In this document: piece after piece, positions 45,974 to 54,158 of the stretch
Position numbering within the stretch: the stretch's first letter is position 1
Layout of the letters: each line of letters opens with the position of its first letter
DNA from: Streptomyces sp.
Lineage (GTDB): Bacteria > Actinomycetota > Actinomycetes > Streptomycetales > Streptomycetaceae
NCBI RefSeq assembly: GCF_019510245.1
Contig: NZ_JAEKKT010000127.1
Coordinates: 124,001 to 188,000 of the forward strand
Direction: 5' to 3'
DNA: 64,000 bases
The notes under the pieces: generated by a model
Database searches by the model: none
What the model saw: only the letters and a program-made list of their open reading frames with translations
What the model was told of the DNA's origin: nothing
Position numbers and translations under genes: made by a program

Positions 45974-46008
45974 GGCTCGCGCGGTGTCCCGCGCCCCTGC
46001 CGGGGCGC
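45974..46008 (-). repeat. Dispersed 3'-end hairpin repeat, copy E (partial)
   Basis: GGCTCGCGCGGTGTCCCGCGCCCCTGCCGGGGCGC keeps the GCGCCCC-TGCC-GGGGCGC hairpin and a diverged half of the CTCGCGCAGTTCC tail. It occupies the convergent junction of the DedA and MBL genes, ending 1 nt before the MBL stop codon. Confidence 0.68.
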
Positions 46009-46009
46009 T

Positions 46010-47272
46010 CTAAGCGACGGCGCTGCCGATTGAGGTCCGCTCCAGAACCCTCGATCCCCCGACCGGCAGATCCCACAGGTCCTCTCGCCCCAACCCCGCC
46101 TTCTCCCAAGCCGCCCGTACCCGCGTCAGCGGTTCCAGCACCGGCTCCGCGGAGAGGATGAAGGTGCCCCAGTGCATCGGGGCCATCCGCCGGGCCCCCA
46201 GGTCCTCCGTCGCCCGGACCGCCTCCTCGGGGTCCAGGTGGACGTCGCTGAGCCACCAGCGGGGGTTGTAGGCGCCGATGGGCATCAGGGCAAGGTCGAT
46301 GCCGGGGTAGCGGCGGCCGATGCGGGAGAACCAGTGGCCGTAGCCCGTGTCGCCGGCGAAGTACACGCGGCCGCCGTCGGAGGCGGTGAGAACCCAGCCG
46401 CCCCAGAGGCTGTGGCAGGTGTCGGTGAGGGTGCGCTTGGACCAGTGGTGGGCGGGAACGAAGTCGAAGCGGACCCCGGACAGTTCGGCCGCCTCCCACC
46501 AGTCCAGCTCGGTGACGGTGGTGAAGCGGCGGCGCCGGAACCAGCGGCCGAGCCCGGCCGGCACGAACACCGGGGTGTCGCGCGGGAGGCGGCGCAGGGT
46601 GGGGGCGTCCAGGTGGTCGTAGTGGTTGTGGCTGATGACGACCGCGTCGACGTGCGGCAGGGTCTCCCAGGGGACGCCGACCGGCGTGACGCGGGCGGGG
46701 GTGCCGAGGATGCGGCGGGACCAGACCGGGTCGGTGAGGACGGTCAGGCCACCGATGCGGACGACCCAACTGGCGTGTCCCGCCCAGGTGACGGCGACAG
46801 TGCCGGCGTCGGTGCGGGGCAGCGGGCCGGGTGCATAGGGCAGCCGGCCGACGTCGGCGAGGCCCTCGCGGCCGGGGCGCACGGAGCCCTCGCGGGCGAA
46901 CCGGGCCATGGCCTTGAGGCCGGGCAGCGGGGCGGTCAGGCGGTCGTGGAAGGTCCGCGGCCAGACCCGGAGTTCGCCCAGCGGTCGGGGGTCGGCCAGT
47001 GGCGGGAACGGCGGCGCGTACGGAGCCGGGGCCCTGCCGGGACCGGCTTCTGCGGGGGCCGTGGCAGGTGTGGTGAGGGCGGTCGTCGTCGGAGCGGTCG
47101 AGGGTGGAGCAGTCGTGGTCGGAGCGGTCGTCGTCGGAACGCTCACTGTCGGAGCAGGCGTAGTCGGAGCAGGCGTCGTCGGAACGGTCGCCGTCGGAAC
47201 GGTCGTCGTGGTGGCAGTCGTCGTGGTGGCAGTCGTCGTCGCGGGCCCTGACTCATGCGTCTGCTGCGTCAT
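46010..47272 (-). CDS. MBL-fold hydrolase (NAPE-PLD-like) with Thr/Pro-rich N-terminus
   Basis: I start at ATG 47272, overlapping the upstream stop (ATGA), giving 420 aa. Residues about 10-75 are an extraordinary low-complexity run of TTT, TTA and TAPTT repeats. The catalytic domain begins near 130 (VTWAGHASWVVRIGGLTVLTDPVWS). It has HxHxDH as ISHNHYDHLDAPTL, then YFAGDTGYGHWF and APMHWGTFILS. NAPE-PLD-like enzymes cut phospholipid or related phosphodiesters. There is no signal peptide, so the Thr tail would be cytosolic unless exported otherwise. Confidence 0.85.
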   Translation of the reverse strand: MTQQTHESGPATTTATTTTATTTTVPTATVPTTPAPTTPAPTVSVPTTTAPTTTAPPSTAPTTTALTTPATAPAEAGPGRAPAPYAPPFPPLADPRPLGELRVWPRTFHDRLTAPLPGLKAMARFAREGSVRPGREGLADVGRLPYAPGPLPRTDAGTVAVTWAGHASWVVRIGGLTVLTDPVWSRRILGTPARVTPVGVPWETLPHVDAVVISHNHYDHLDAPTLRRLPRDTPVFVPAGLGRWFRRRRFTTVTELDWWEAAELSGVRFDFVPAHHWSKRTLTDTCHSLWGGWVLTASDGGRVYFAGDTGYGHWFSRIGRRYPGIDLALMPIGAYNPRWWLSDVHLDPEEAVRATEDLGARRMAPMHWGTFILSAEPVLEPLTRVRAAWEKAGLGREDLWDLPVGGSRVLERTSIGSAVA

Positions 47273-48675
47273 CGAGGAGGCTCCCATCGCTGAGCGTCGT
47301 CGCGGAGATCGTCGAGTACCGACTCCAGGGACATCAACGCGCGTTGCACGTGTGGCAGTTCCAACGGTGCGGGTGACGTGAGGCATTCCAGGCGTTCCGC
47401 GTCGGTGCCGCCCAGCAGCGGGCCGGTGGCGAGCCGGACGCGCAGCGCGCCGAGGTCGTCGCCGAAGCGGTGGCCGCCGGGTGCCGGCATGCCGAGCCGG
47501 GCGGTGAGGAAGTCCTCCAACTCCTGTGCGTCGCCGACCCCGTGGCCGACGAGCGCGGCGCGCAGCGGTTCCAGGTCGGCATACAGGTGGCGGCCGGCCT
47601 GCGGGGGACGGGCCAGCGCGCCGCCGGCGAGGACCGCGGCGTGTGCGGCGGCGGCGACACGCGCGTGCAGCCGTACGACGGCCTCCCGGCGCGCGCTGAC
47701 CGGCTCGGGCTCCTCGAGCGCGTACCGCGCGGCGACCGCGACCGGTGCGGCGAGGCGGGCGCCCACCGCCGTGAGGATGTCGAGCACGCGCGCGTGCAGG
47801 GCCCTGCCGCCGACGCTCTCCGGGAACCGGGCGACGGCTGCCGGCCAGCCGGCCGGCAGCAGGGCACCGGCCAGGTCGGTGACGACGGTGACCTGGTCCG
47901 GGAGCATCTCGGCGGGGCTGAGCAGCACCGTCGCGTCCGGGGCGTGCAGGGTGTCGCGCCAGGTCTCGTCGCTGACCAGGTGCAGTCCCGCGCCGGTCGC
48001 GGCCTCGACGGTCTCGTGCAGCAGTTCGGGAGGGGCGACGGTGGCGGTGGGGTCGTCGGCGACGGAGAGCACGAGCAGCCGGGGGTCGCCGCCCTCGTCC
48101 CGGACCCGGCGCACGGTCTCCAGCAGCGCGTACGGGTCGGGGGCACCGCCGGACTCGGCCGGGGTGGCCACGTGGAAGACGGGCCGGCCGAGGAGCCGGG
48201 CGTACGGCGCCCACCAGGCGGCGCAGGGACGCGGCACCAGGACGTCGCCGCCGAGGGCCGCGGTGAGCGCCAGCAGCAGGGCGGGGGCGCCGGGTCCGGC
48301 GGTCACGCGGCCGGGCGGGGCGGGCAGCCCACGGCGTTCCCAGTAGCCGCAGGCCGCGTCCAGCAGCGCCGGTCCGCCGCCGACGGGCTCCTCCGCACCC
48401 AGGTTCGCGGCGGCGGCCAGGACGGAGGCGAGCTCGGGCAGGACGGGCAGCCCGTCGTCGGGCAGGGGCGGGCCGTAGCGGACGGGACCGTGGCCTTCGG
48501 GTGACGCCGGCCCGCTCTCCTCCGTGGAACTGCCGTTCGCCGGTCCGTGGGCCCCGGGATCCGTCCGCCGCATGTCCGCCTCCGCGCAGTCCGTGGTGCC
48601 GTGTGCTGTCCGGTCCGGGTCGTGCGTACGGTGCCGGAGTGGCCGCTCCGGAGTACCCGGCCGGGGACCGGTCAT
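47269..48675 (-). CDS. Aminotransferase class I/II-fold protein lacking lysine, probably no PLP chemistry
   Basis: I start at ATG 48675, in an ATGA overlap with the upstream stop, giving 468 aa. The fold resembles fold-type I aminotransferases: PGRVTAGPGAPALLLALTAALGGDVLVPRPCAAWWAPYARLLG, LLVLSVADDPTATVAPPELL, and AGLHLVSDETWRDTLHAP near 240. Where the catalytic Lys should sit (SLSK...GWRLG) it has TDLAGALLPAGWPAAVARFP. The whole protein contains no lysine, so the internal PLP aldimine cannot form. It may be a binding or regulatory relic. It is coupled to the RGD-rich protein before and the MBL protein after. Confidence 0.75.
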   Translation of the reverse strand: MTGPRPGTPERPLRHRTHDPDRTAHGTTDCAEADMRRTDPGAHGPANGSSTEESGPASPEGHGPVRYGPPLPDDGLPVLPELASVLAAAANLGAEEPVGGGPALLDAACGYWERRGLPAPPGRVTAGPGAPALLLALTAALGGDVLVPRPCAAWWAPYARLLGRPVFHVATPAESGGAPDPYALLETVRRVRDEGGDPRLLVLSVADDPTATVAPPELLHETVEAATGAGLHLVSDETWRDTLHAPDATVLLSPAEMLPDQVTVVTDLAGALLPAGWPAAVARFPESVGGRALHARVLDILTAVGARLAAPVAVAARYALEEPEPVSARREAVVRLHARVAAAAHAAVLAGGALARPPQAGRHLYADLEPLRAALVGHGVGDAQELEDFLTARLGMPAPGGHRFGDDLGALRVRLATGPLLGGTDAERLECLTSPAPLELPHVQRALMSLESVLDDLRDDAQRWEPPR

Positions 48676-49931
48676 CCGTCCGCGCCGGGCCTCCCGCCCC
48701 ACAGCCGACGGGGCCACCCGCCCCACAGCCGGTACGCGGCACCGCAGCAGGCAGCCGCGATCAGCATCCCGCCCGCGACCAGCGCCGGCACGGACGTGCT
48801 GTAGACGCCCCCGTCCCCGGCCGCCACCCCGTGCTGCAAGCCCGCCGCGGCACAGGACCCGTCACCGCCCCGGTCCCCGCCGCACTCCTGCCCGCCACCG
48901 CACGACTGCTGTCCTCCGGAGCAGGGCCGCTCACCGTTCCCGTGCGGAGCGTCGCCGTTGTCCCCCCGGGGATCCGCGGCGCCTACGTCACCGCGCGAGG
49001 CCGCATCACCGTCACCACGATCGCCGTGGGAGGCCGTGCCGTCGTCCCCGCGAGAAGCCGTGCCGTCATTCCCACGGACGCCGGTGCCCTCGTCGCCACG
49101 AACGCCGGTGCCCTCGTCGCCACGGACGCCGGCGCCCTCGTCACCGCGGACGCCGGCGCCCTCGTCAGCGCGGGCGGACATGCCGTCGTCCCCGCGCAGG
49201 GCCGTTCCGCCGTCCCCACCGGTGACCGTCCCGCCGTCCCCCCGGGGCACCGTGCCACCGCCGGCCTCCGGCACGGCCCCGCCACCGGCCTCCGGCGGAG
49301 CCCCACCACCGAGGTAGGGCACGGCCTCGCCACCGACCTCCGGTACAGCCCCGCCACCGACCTCCGGCGGAGCCCCACCTCCGACCTCCGGCACGACTCC
49401 GCCGCCGACCCCCGGCACAGCCCCACCGCCGCCCTGGAGGACAGTGCCGCCCTCCCCCTCCGCAGCCGCGCCGCCGTCGTCCCGCGTGACGGCCAGCCGC
49501 GCGCTCCAGGGCCGTCCCTGCTGTCCGCTCGCCGCCGGGCAGGTCCCGTCGACGGTCCGGGTACCGTCCCGTCCGGTGCCCGCCGCTTCCCCGGGCACGT
49601 CACCCGCCGCCGCGTCACCCTCCGTATAGCTCACCGGCCGGTCGCCGGAGACGACCTGGGCGGTGCCCCGGTAGAGCAGGCCGCTGCCCTGCTCGACCCT
49701 GGCCAGCCGTACGGTGCGCCCGGCGAACACCGACGACGTGGCGCCGATGGTCGCAGGCGCCTGTCCCGCAGGCTTCGCGCAGGTCACCGAGACGGTGACG
49801 ACGGCACCGGGCCGGGCGTTGCCGGGGCTGATCTCGGCGGCGGGGTCGGCGGCCGCGGCGGCCGTGCCGGTGACGCCGAACGCGGCACCCGCCAGGACCG
49901 TGACGGACAGGGTGCGAACGGTGCGGCGCAT
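48672..49931 (-). CDS. Secreted, membrane-anchored Gly-rich repeat protein with many RGD motifs
   Basis: I start at ATG 49931 (GGAG 8 nt upstream), giving 419 aa. It has a signal peptide (to about 28), then a small beta-domain (ISPGNARPGAVVTVSVTCAKPAG to about 140). A repeat region of GGGAVPEVGGGAPPE units (about 155-215) follows, then RGDEGTGV units (about 215-310). After a Cys/Gly stretch comes a C-terminal membrane helix (STSVPALVAGGMLIAAACCGAAYRLW). I count nine RGD tripeptides. The layout suggests a cell-surface stalk protein. The repeats are encoded by DNA tandem repeats and could vary in number between strains. Confidence 0.72.
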   Translation of the reverse strand: MRRTVRTLSVTVLAGAAFGVTGTAAAAADPAAEISPGNARPGAVVTVSVTCAKPAGQAPATIGATSSVFAGRTVRLARVEQGSGLLYRGTAQVVSGDRPVSYTEGDAAAGDVPGEAAGTGRDGTRTVDGTCPAASGQQGRPWSARLAVTRDDGGAAAEGEGGTVLQGGGGAVPGVGGGVVPEVGGGAPPEVGGGAVPEVGGEAVPYLGGGAPPEAGGGAVPEAGGGTVPRGDGGTVTGGDGGTALRGDDGMSARADEGAGVRGDEGAGVRGDEGTGVRGDEGTGVRGNDGTASRGDDGTASHGDRGDGDAASRGDVGAADPRGDNGDAPHGNGERPCSGGQQSCGGGQECGGDRGGDGSCAAAGLQHGVAAGDGGVYSTSVPALVAGGMLIAAACCGAAYRLWGGWPRRLWGGRPGADG

Positions 49932-50107
49932 GGCAGGAGCTCCTTGCACGGACGACTCGGAGGCACGGGGTCCGTACCCCCGCAGCCATCACAGCCCGGC
50001 CCACGTCGGGCCGCGCGCGGCCGGACCCCATTCGCGGGACACGCGCCCTCTTTCGGGTGACGTCGCGGCCCGGTTCCGGCGGGTCGGGAACGCCCGGGCG
50101 GATCCCC

Positions 50108-50132
50108 GTGTCGGTCACCTCTCCCCGGGTAC
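50108..50132 (+). promoter_or_regulatory. Sigma-B-type stress promoter for DUF2795/PfpI genes
   Basis: GTGT-N15-GGGTAC exactly fits the Streptomyces sigma-B consensus GNNT-N14-16-GGGTAY, ending 35 nt before the ATG of the downstream gene. The rest of the 236-bp divergent gap shows nothing else clear. Confidence 0.72.
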
Positions 50133-50167
50133 GCGGTCCGCACCCCTGATGTACCTGGAGGGAGAAC

Positions 50168-50548
50168 ATGCAGCGAGGCAGTGACCGGCTGAACGTGCAC
50201 CGGGACGACGAGATGAAGCACGAGCTCCAGGGCCTGCTCAGGTCCGGGCACCCGACGCGTACCGAGGACTGGAACGACCCCGAACCGCCGGCCGAGGACG
50301 ATCCGGAGGTGTACCGCGGTGCGGTGGTACCGGGGACGAGTGAGCGGGCGGCGCCGGAGAGCGTGCGCCTCGAGCTGTCCCGGTCCCTGACCCGGCACGA
50401 CTTCCCGGCGGCCCCGCGGGAGCTGGCCGGCGTGCTGCGGCGCAAGAACGCCCCCGACGTCCTCGTCGAGCGGGTTTCCCGGCTGCCGCGTTCGGCACGC
50501 TACGGCAACCTGCTGGCGCTGGCCGAGGCGGTGGCCGGCGGGGAGTGA
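50168..50548 (+). CDS. DUF2795 domain protein
   Basis: The product is 126 aa, ATG with GGAGGGAG upstream. The C-terminal half (about 65-126) matches DUF2795: LSRSLTRHDFPAAPRELAGVLRRKNAPDVLVERVSRLP. The N-terminal half is acidic, proline-rich and probably disordered (TRTEDWNDPEPPAEDDPEV). Function is unknown, but this family is often in stress regulons of actinobacteria, and a sigma-B-type promoter precedes it here. Confidence 0.78.
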   Translation: MQRGSDRLNVHRDDEMKHELQGLLRSGHPTRTEDWNDPEPPAEDDPEVYRGAVVPGTSERAAPESVRLELSRSLTRHDFPAAPRELAGVLRRKNAPDVLVERVSRLPRSARYGNLLALAEAVAGGE

Positions 50549-50628
50549 ACCGGAGCACAGAGAACGAACGAAGCCGCGCGCCGGCGGGCCGCCCGTCCGC
50601 CGGCGTGCCACGGAAGGGATGGAGCATC

Positions 50629-51177
50629 ATGCGTATCGCGTTTCTGGTCGCGCCCGAGGGCGTCGAGCAGGTGGAGCTGACCGAGCCGTGGAAGGCGGTC
50701 TCCGACGCCGGGCACGAGCCGGTGCTGGTGTCGACGAAGCCGGGGAAGATCCAGGCCTTCGACCACCTGGACAAGGCCGAGACGTTTCCGGTGGACGAGG
50801 TGGCCGGCGAGACGTCGGCGGGCTCGTTCGGAGGGCTCGTGCTGCCGGGCGGGGTGGCCAACCCGGACTTCCTGCGGATGGACGAGAAGGCCGTCGCGTT
50901 CGTGAGGGACTTCTTCGACGGCGGCCGGCCGGTCGCGGCGATCTGCCACGCCCCCTGGACCCTGGTCGAGGCGGATGTCGTGCGCGGCCGGACGCTGACG
51001 TCCTGGCCGAGCCTGCGGACCGACATCCGCAACGCCGGGGGCACCTGGGTCGACGAGCAGGTCAAGGTCTGCGACGGCGGCCCGAACACGCTGGTCACCA
51101 GCCGCAAGCCGGACGATCTCAAGGCGTTCTGCGAGGCCTTCGTCGACGTGTTCGCCCAGTCCGCGACGGCCGGCTGA
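50629..51177 (+). CDS. DJ-1/PfpI-family protein
   Basis: The product is 182 aa from ATG 50629 (GGAG 6 nt upstream). The nucleophile elbow is AAICHAPWTLVEA, with Cys near 104 followed by His as in PfpI/YhbO. The supporting Glu is in the N-terminal VEQVELTEPWK segment. The family includes stress-protective deglycase-like, glyoxalase-like and protease-like proteins; the exact activity is disputed. It lies 80 nt after the DUF2795 gene and is likely on the same sigma-B transcript. Confidence 0.88.
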   Translation: MRIAFLVAPEGVEQVELTEPWKAVSDAGHEPVLVSTKPGKIQAFDHLDKAETFPVDEVAGETSAGSFGGLVLPGGVANPDFLRMDEKAVAFVRDFFDGGRPVAAICHAPWTLVEADVVRGRTLTSWPSLRTDIRNAGGTWVDEQVKVCDGGPNTLVTSRKPDDLKAFCEAFVDVFAQSATAG

Positions 51178-51224
51178 GACCGGTATCGCCCGGCCGGGCC
51201 CCGCGCCGCCGACCGGCGGCGGCG

Positions 51225-51482
51225 TCAGCCGGCGGCGGCGCCCGGCGTCGCCGTCTCGGCGCAGTTCCGCTCGCGGGCGCCCTCGCGGGTCCGGCCGGCC
51301 GCGACGAGACGGCGCGGGTTGCGCCGCAGGTACTCGCCCTCCAGCTGGGCCATGCGCTCGTTGTGGGCCCGCAGCGCGTCGTTCGAGCCGTACAGCAGGG
51401 TGTCGTGGCGCGTCCGGTGGATGGTCTCGAGTTCCTTCATGAGCTGCTGGTCGTCCAGCCGGCTGGGGTCGACTCCGGTCAT
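51225..51482 (-). CDS. Small DUF6158-type protein
   Basis: The product is 85 aa from ATG 51482; the track shows it only as the tail of a long shadow ORF. It reads VDPSRLDDQQLMKELETIHRTRHDTLLYGSNDALRAHNERMAQLEGEYLRRNP, a soluble helical protein conserved in Streptomyces. Function is unknown. The ribosome site is weak (GGGG). It is convergent with the PfpI gene. Confidence 0.72.
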   Translation of the reverse strand: MTGVDPSRLDDQQLMKELETIHRTRHDTLLYGSNDALRAHNERMAQLEGEYLRRNPRRLVAAGRTREGARERNCAETATPGAAAG

Positions 51483-51577
51483 GGTGGTACCCCGCTCGTC
51501 GTGTGGGTCCCGGCGGTCCGGATTCCTGCCTCCACTGTACGAACATCCGGGCGTGCGGGCCTGTCTGGGGCGCCGCC

Positions 51578-53197
51578 CTACCGCACCCGCTCCACCCGGC
51601 GCTCGTCCCACACCGGCTCCGTGGTCTCGCGGACCCGGCCGTCGCTGCCGAAGACCAGGTAGCGGTCGAAGGAGCGCGCGAACCAGCGGTCGTGGGTGAC
51701 GGCGAGCACCGTGCCGTCGAAGGCCTCCAGACCCTCCTGGAGGGCCTCGGCGGATTCCAGGTCGAGGTTGTCGGTCGGCTCGTCGAGCAGGAGCGCCGTC
51801 ACCCCCTGGAGTTCCAGCAGCAGGATCTGGAACCGGGCCTGCTGGCCGCCCGACAGCCGCTCGAAGGTCTGCTCGGACTGCTGGGTGAGTTCGTAGCGGC
51901 GCAGCCTGGACATCGCCGCACCGCGGTCCTGGGAGTGTTCCGTCCACAGGATGTCCAGGAGGGTCCGGCCCTCCAGCTCGGGGTGGGCGTGGGTCTGCGC
52001 GAAGTGTCCGGGGACCACCCGCGCGCCCAGCTTCCACTGCCCCTCGTGGGCCACCTCCTCGCCGGCCAGCAGCCGCAGGAAGTGCGACTTGCCGGAGCCG
52101 TTGGAGCCGAGGACGGCGACCCGTTCGCCGTAGAAGACCTCCAGGTCGAACGGTTTCATCAGGCCGGTGAGTTCGAGCTGTGCGCAGGTGACGGCCCGTA
52201 CGCCGGTACGGCCGCCCTTGATGCGCATCCTGATGTCCTGCTCGCGCGGCGGCTCGGGCGGCGGGCCGGCCTCCTCGAACTTGCGCAGCCGGGTCTGGGC
52301 GGCCGCGTACCGGGACGCCATCTCGTGGGAGACGGCGGCCGCCTGACGCAGCGTCAGCACCAGCTTCTTCAGCTGGGCATGCTTCTCGTCCCAGCGGCGG
52401 CGCAGTTCCTCGAAGCGGGCGAAGCGCTCTCGGCGGGCCTGGTGGTAGGTGGCGAAGCCGCCGCCGTGCACCCAGGCGTCGGCGCCGGTCGGCGAGGGCT
52501 CCACGGAGACGATCTTCTCGGCGGCGCGGGCGAGGAGTTCGCGGTCGTGCGAGACGAACAGGACCGTCTTGCGGGTCTCGCTCAGCTGCTGCTCCAGCCA
52601 GCGCTTGCCGGGCACGTCCAGGTAGTTGTCCGGCTCGTCGAGGAGCAGCACCTCGTCGGTGCCCCGGAACAGCGCCTCCAGCACCAGCCGCTTCTGCTCG
52701 CCGCCGGAGAGGGTGCGCACCTGCCGCCACTGGGCCTTCTCGTACGGCACGCCGAGGGCGGCCGTGGTGCACATGTCCCAGAGGGTCTCGTGCTCGTAGC
52801 CGCGCACCTCGGCCCAGTCGGCGAGGGCCTGCGCGTACGTCAGCTGGGCCGCCTCGTCGTCGACGGTCATGATGGCGTGCTCGGCCTTGTCGACGGCCTG
52901 CGCGGCCGTGCGGATGCCGGGCGGGGCGACGGAGACGAGGAGGTCGCGTACCGTCGTCTCGTCCCGTACGGAACCGACGAACTGGCGCATCACGCCGAGA
53001 CCGCCGCCCACGGCCACGGTGCCGCCGTGCGGCTTCAGCTCGCCGGAGATCAGCCGCAGCAGGGTGGTCTTGCCGGCACCGTTGGGCCCGACGAGGGCGA
53101 CGGCGGCGCCCTCTCCCACCCGGAACGAGACATCGCCGAGCAGGGCCCTCCCGTCGGGGAGGTAGTACTCGAGGTGCGCGGCTTCCAGATGTCCCAT
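51578..53197 (-). CDS. ABC-F family ATPase
   Basis: The product is 539 aa with two ATP-binding domains and no membrane segment. Walker A motifs are GPNGAGKTT (near 37) and GSNGSGKSH (near 340). Signature motifs are LSGGEQKR and LSGGQQAR; Walker B motifs are LLLDEPDN and LLLDEPTD. The linker (about 235-310) is the P-site tRNA-interaction motif region. ABC-F proteins act on ribosomes, some giving resistance to macrolides, lincosamides or pleuromutilins, others being translation factors. No biosynthetic genes flank it, so resistance cannot be inferred. Confidence 0.92.
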   Translation of the reverse strand: MGHLEAAHLEYYLPDGRALLGDVSFRVGEGAAVALVGPNGAGKTTLLRLISGELKPHGGTVAVGGGLGVMRQFVGSVRDETTVRDLLVSVAPPGIRTAAQAVDKAEHAIMTVDDEAAQLTYAQALADWAEVRGYEHETLWDMCTTAALGVPYEKAQWRQVRTLSGGEQKRLVLEALFRGTDEVLLLDEPDNYLDVPGKRWLEQQLSETRKTVLFVSHDRELLARAAEKIVSVEPSPTGADAWVHGGGFATYHQARRERFARFEELRRRWDEKHAQLKKLVLTLRQAAAVSHEMASRYAAAQTRLRKFEEAGPPPEPPREQDIRMRIKGGRTGVRAVTCAQLELTGLMKPFDLEVFYGERVAVLGSNGSGKSHFLRLLAGEEVAHEGQWKLGARVVPGHFAQTHAHPELEGRTLLDILWTEHSQDRGAAMSRLRRYELTQQSEQTFERLSGGQQARFQILLLELQGVTALLLDEPTDNLDLESAEALQEGLEAFDGTVLAVTHDRWFARSFDRYLVFGSDGRVRETTEPVWDERRVERVR

Positions 53198-53277
53198 GGT
53201 CAGGGATTCTGCGGGGCGTGCCCGCGATGGGGCAAACCGTTATCGGGCCGCCGTCCTCGGCCGCGGGTACGTCGTGG

Positions 53278-53400
53278 TTGCTCGCGCAGTTCCCCGCGCC
53301 CCTGACGGGGCGCTGCAGCGAGGGGCGCCACAGACGCGCCCCAAAGGGGCGCTGGGCCCCCCGGCCGAAGGCTGGGGGAGGAACTGCGCGACCAGCCCCC
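53278..53400. repeat. Dispersed 3'-end hairpin repeat, copy D (two inverted halves)
   Basis: A reverse half (CTCGCGCAGTTCCCCGCGCCCCTGACGGGGCGC) faces a forward half (GCGCCCCAAAGGGGCGC...GGAACTGCGCGACCAGCC). The pair can form one large cruciform. It begins 32 nt beyond the stop of the histidine phosphatase gene on the minus strand and fills most of the 234-bp gap before the ABC-F gene. Confidence 0.82.
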
Positions 53401-53431
53401 ACCGGGCCCGCGCCCGAAATCCCTCGGCCCC

Positions 53432-54079
53432 CTACTGCAACGGCTCACCCGCCGGCCCGCTCGCCCCCGTCGGCTCCACGACCGCGCCCTCCCAGGACAG
53501 TGCCTTCCAGCCGTCGGCCGGGGAGCCCTCCAGGATCACCACGCCCGTGTTGTCGAGGGGGCGGGAGGCGGCGTAGGGGACGTCGACGTTGTCGGCGCGG
53601 GCCGCCGTCCACAGGCGGATCACGGCGCCGTGGCTGACCATGGCGACCGTCCCGGCACCGCTCGCGGCGGCCTCGGCGACCACCGCGTCGTAGCGGCCGA
53701 GGACCTCGTCCCCGGTCTCCCCGCCGGGCATGCGCGGCGCGGTGTCCCCGGCCGCCCACCCGAACACGGTCCGCATGTACTGCTCGCCGCGCTCGGAGTG
53801 GCCGGGCAGCATCTCCAGGTCGCCGGCGAAGACCTCGCGGATGCCGTCGCGGACGACGGGGTCGAGACCGCGGGCGGCGGCCAGCGGGGCGGCGGTGAGC
53901 TGGGTGCGGATGAGGGTGGAGACGTAGAGGGCCTCGATGTCCTCGTCGGCGAGGGCCGCCGGGAGGGCGGCCGCCTGCTGCTCGCCGAGGGCGGTCAGAC
54001 CGGGACCCGGTGCCGCGGTGTCGAGCAGGAAGTCGACGTTGGTCGGGGTCTGCCCGTGACGTATGAGGAGCAGGCGCAT
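53432..54079 (-). CDS. Histidine phosphatase family protein
   Basis: The product is 215 aa. The phosphoglycerate-mutase-like RHG motif is at the very start (RLLLIRHGQTPTNVD), and the second catalytic His is in VAMVSHGAVIRLW. The proton donor is probably within YVSTLIRTQLTAAPLA/REVFAGDLEM. It removes phosphate from small molecules or proteins in the cytoplasm; the substrate cannot be told. It is divergent from the PAP2/lipid kinase gene 79 nt away. Confidence 0.9.
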   Translation of the reverse strand: MRLLLIRHGQTPTNVDFLLDTAAPGPGLTALGEQQAAALPAALADEDIEALYVSTLIRTQLTAAPLAAARGLDPVVRDGIREVFAGDLEMLPGHSERGEQYMRTVFGWAAGDTAPRMPGGETGDEVLGRYDAVVAEAAASGAGTVAMVSHGAVIRLWTAARADNVDVPYAASRPLDNTGVVILEGSPADGWKALSWEGAVVEPTGASGPAGEPLQ

Positions 54080-54158
54080 CCAGGGGTCCTCTCACTCGGC
54101 TCACTCGTCCGCAGCGCGGGCCGGCAGGAAAGTGCCACTTCAGGGTAACCGCACTCGC

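Noticed and set aside
44524-47272. MBL genes as the missing PqqB
   Set aside because: Both look like UlaG- or NAPE-PLD-type hydrolases, are over 30 kb from pqq, and are coupled to unrelated genes.
48501-50060. 519-aa plus-strand ORF over the RGD-repeat gene
   Set aside because: Repetitive because the opposite gene is; no ribosome site, and the minus-strand frame has a signal peptide, TM helix and coupled neighbours.
51578-53197. ABC-F protein as an antibiotic-resistance gene
   Set aside because: No biosynthetic cluster is nearby and many ABC-F proteins are housekeeping; sequence alone cannot decide.
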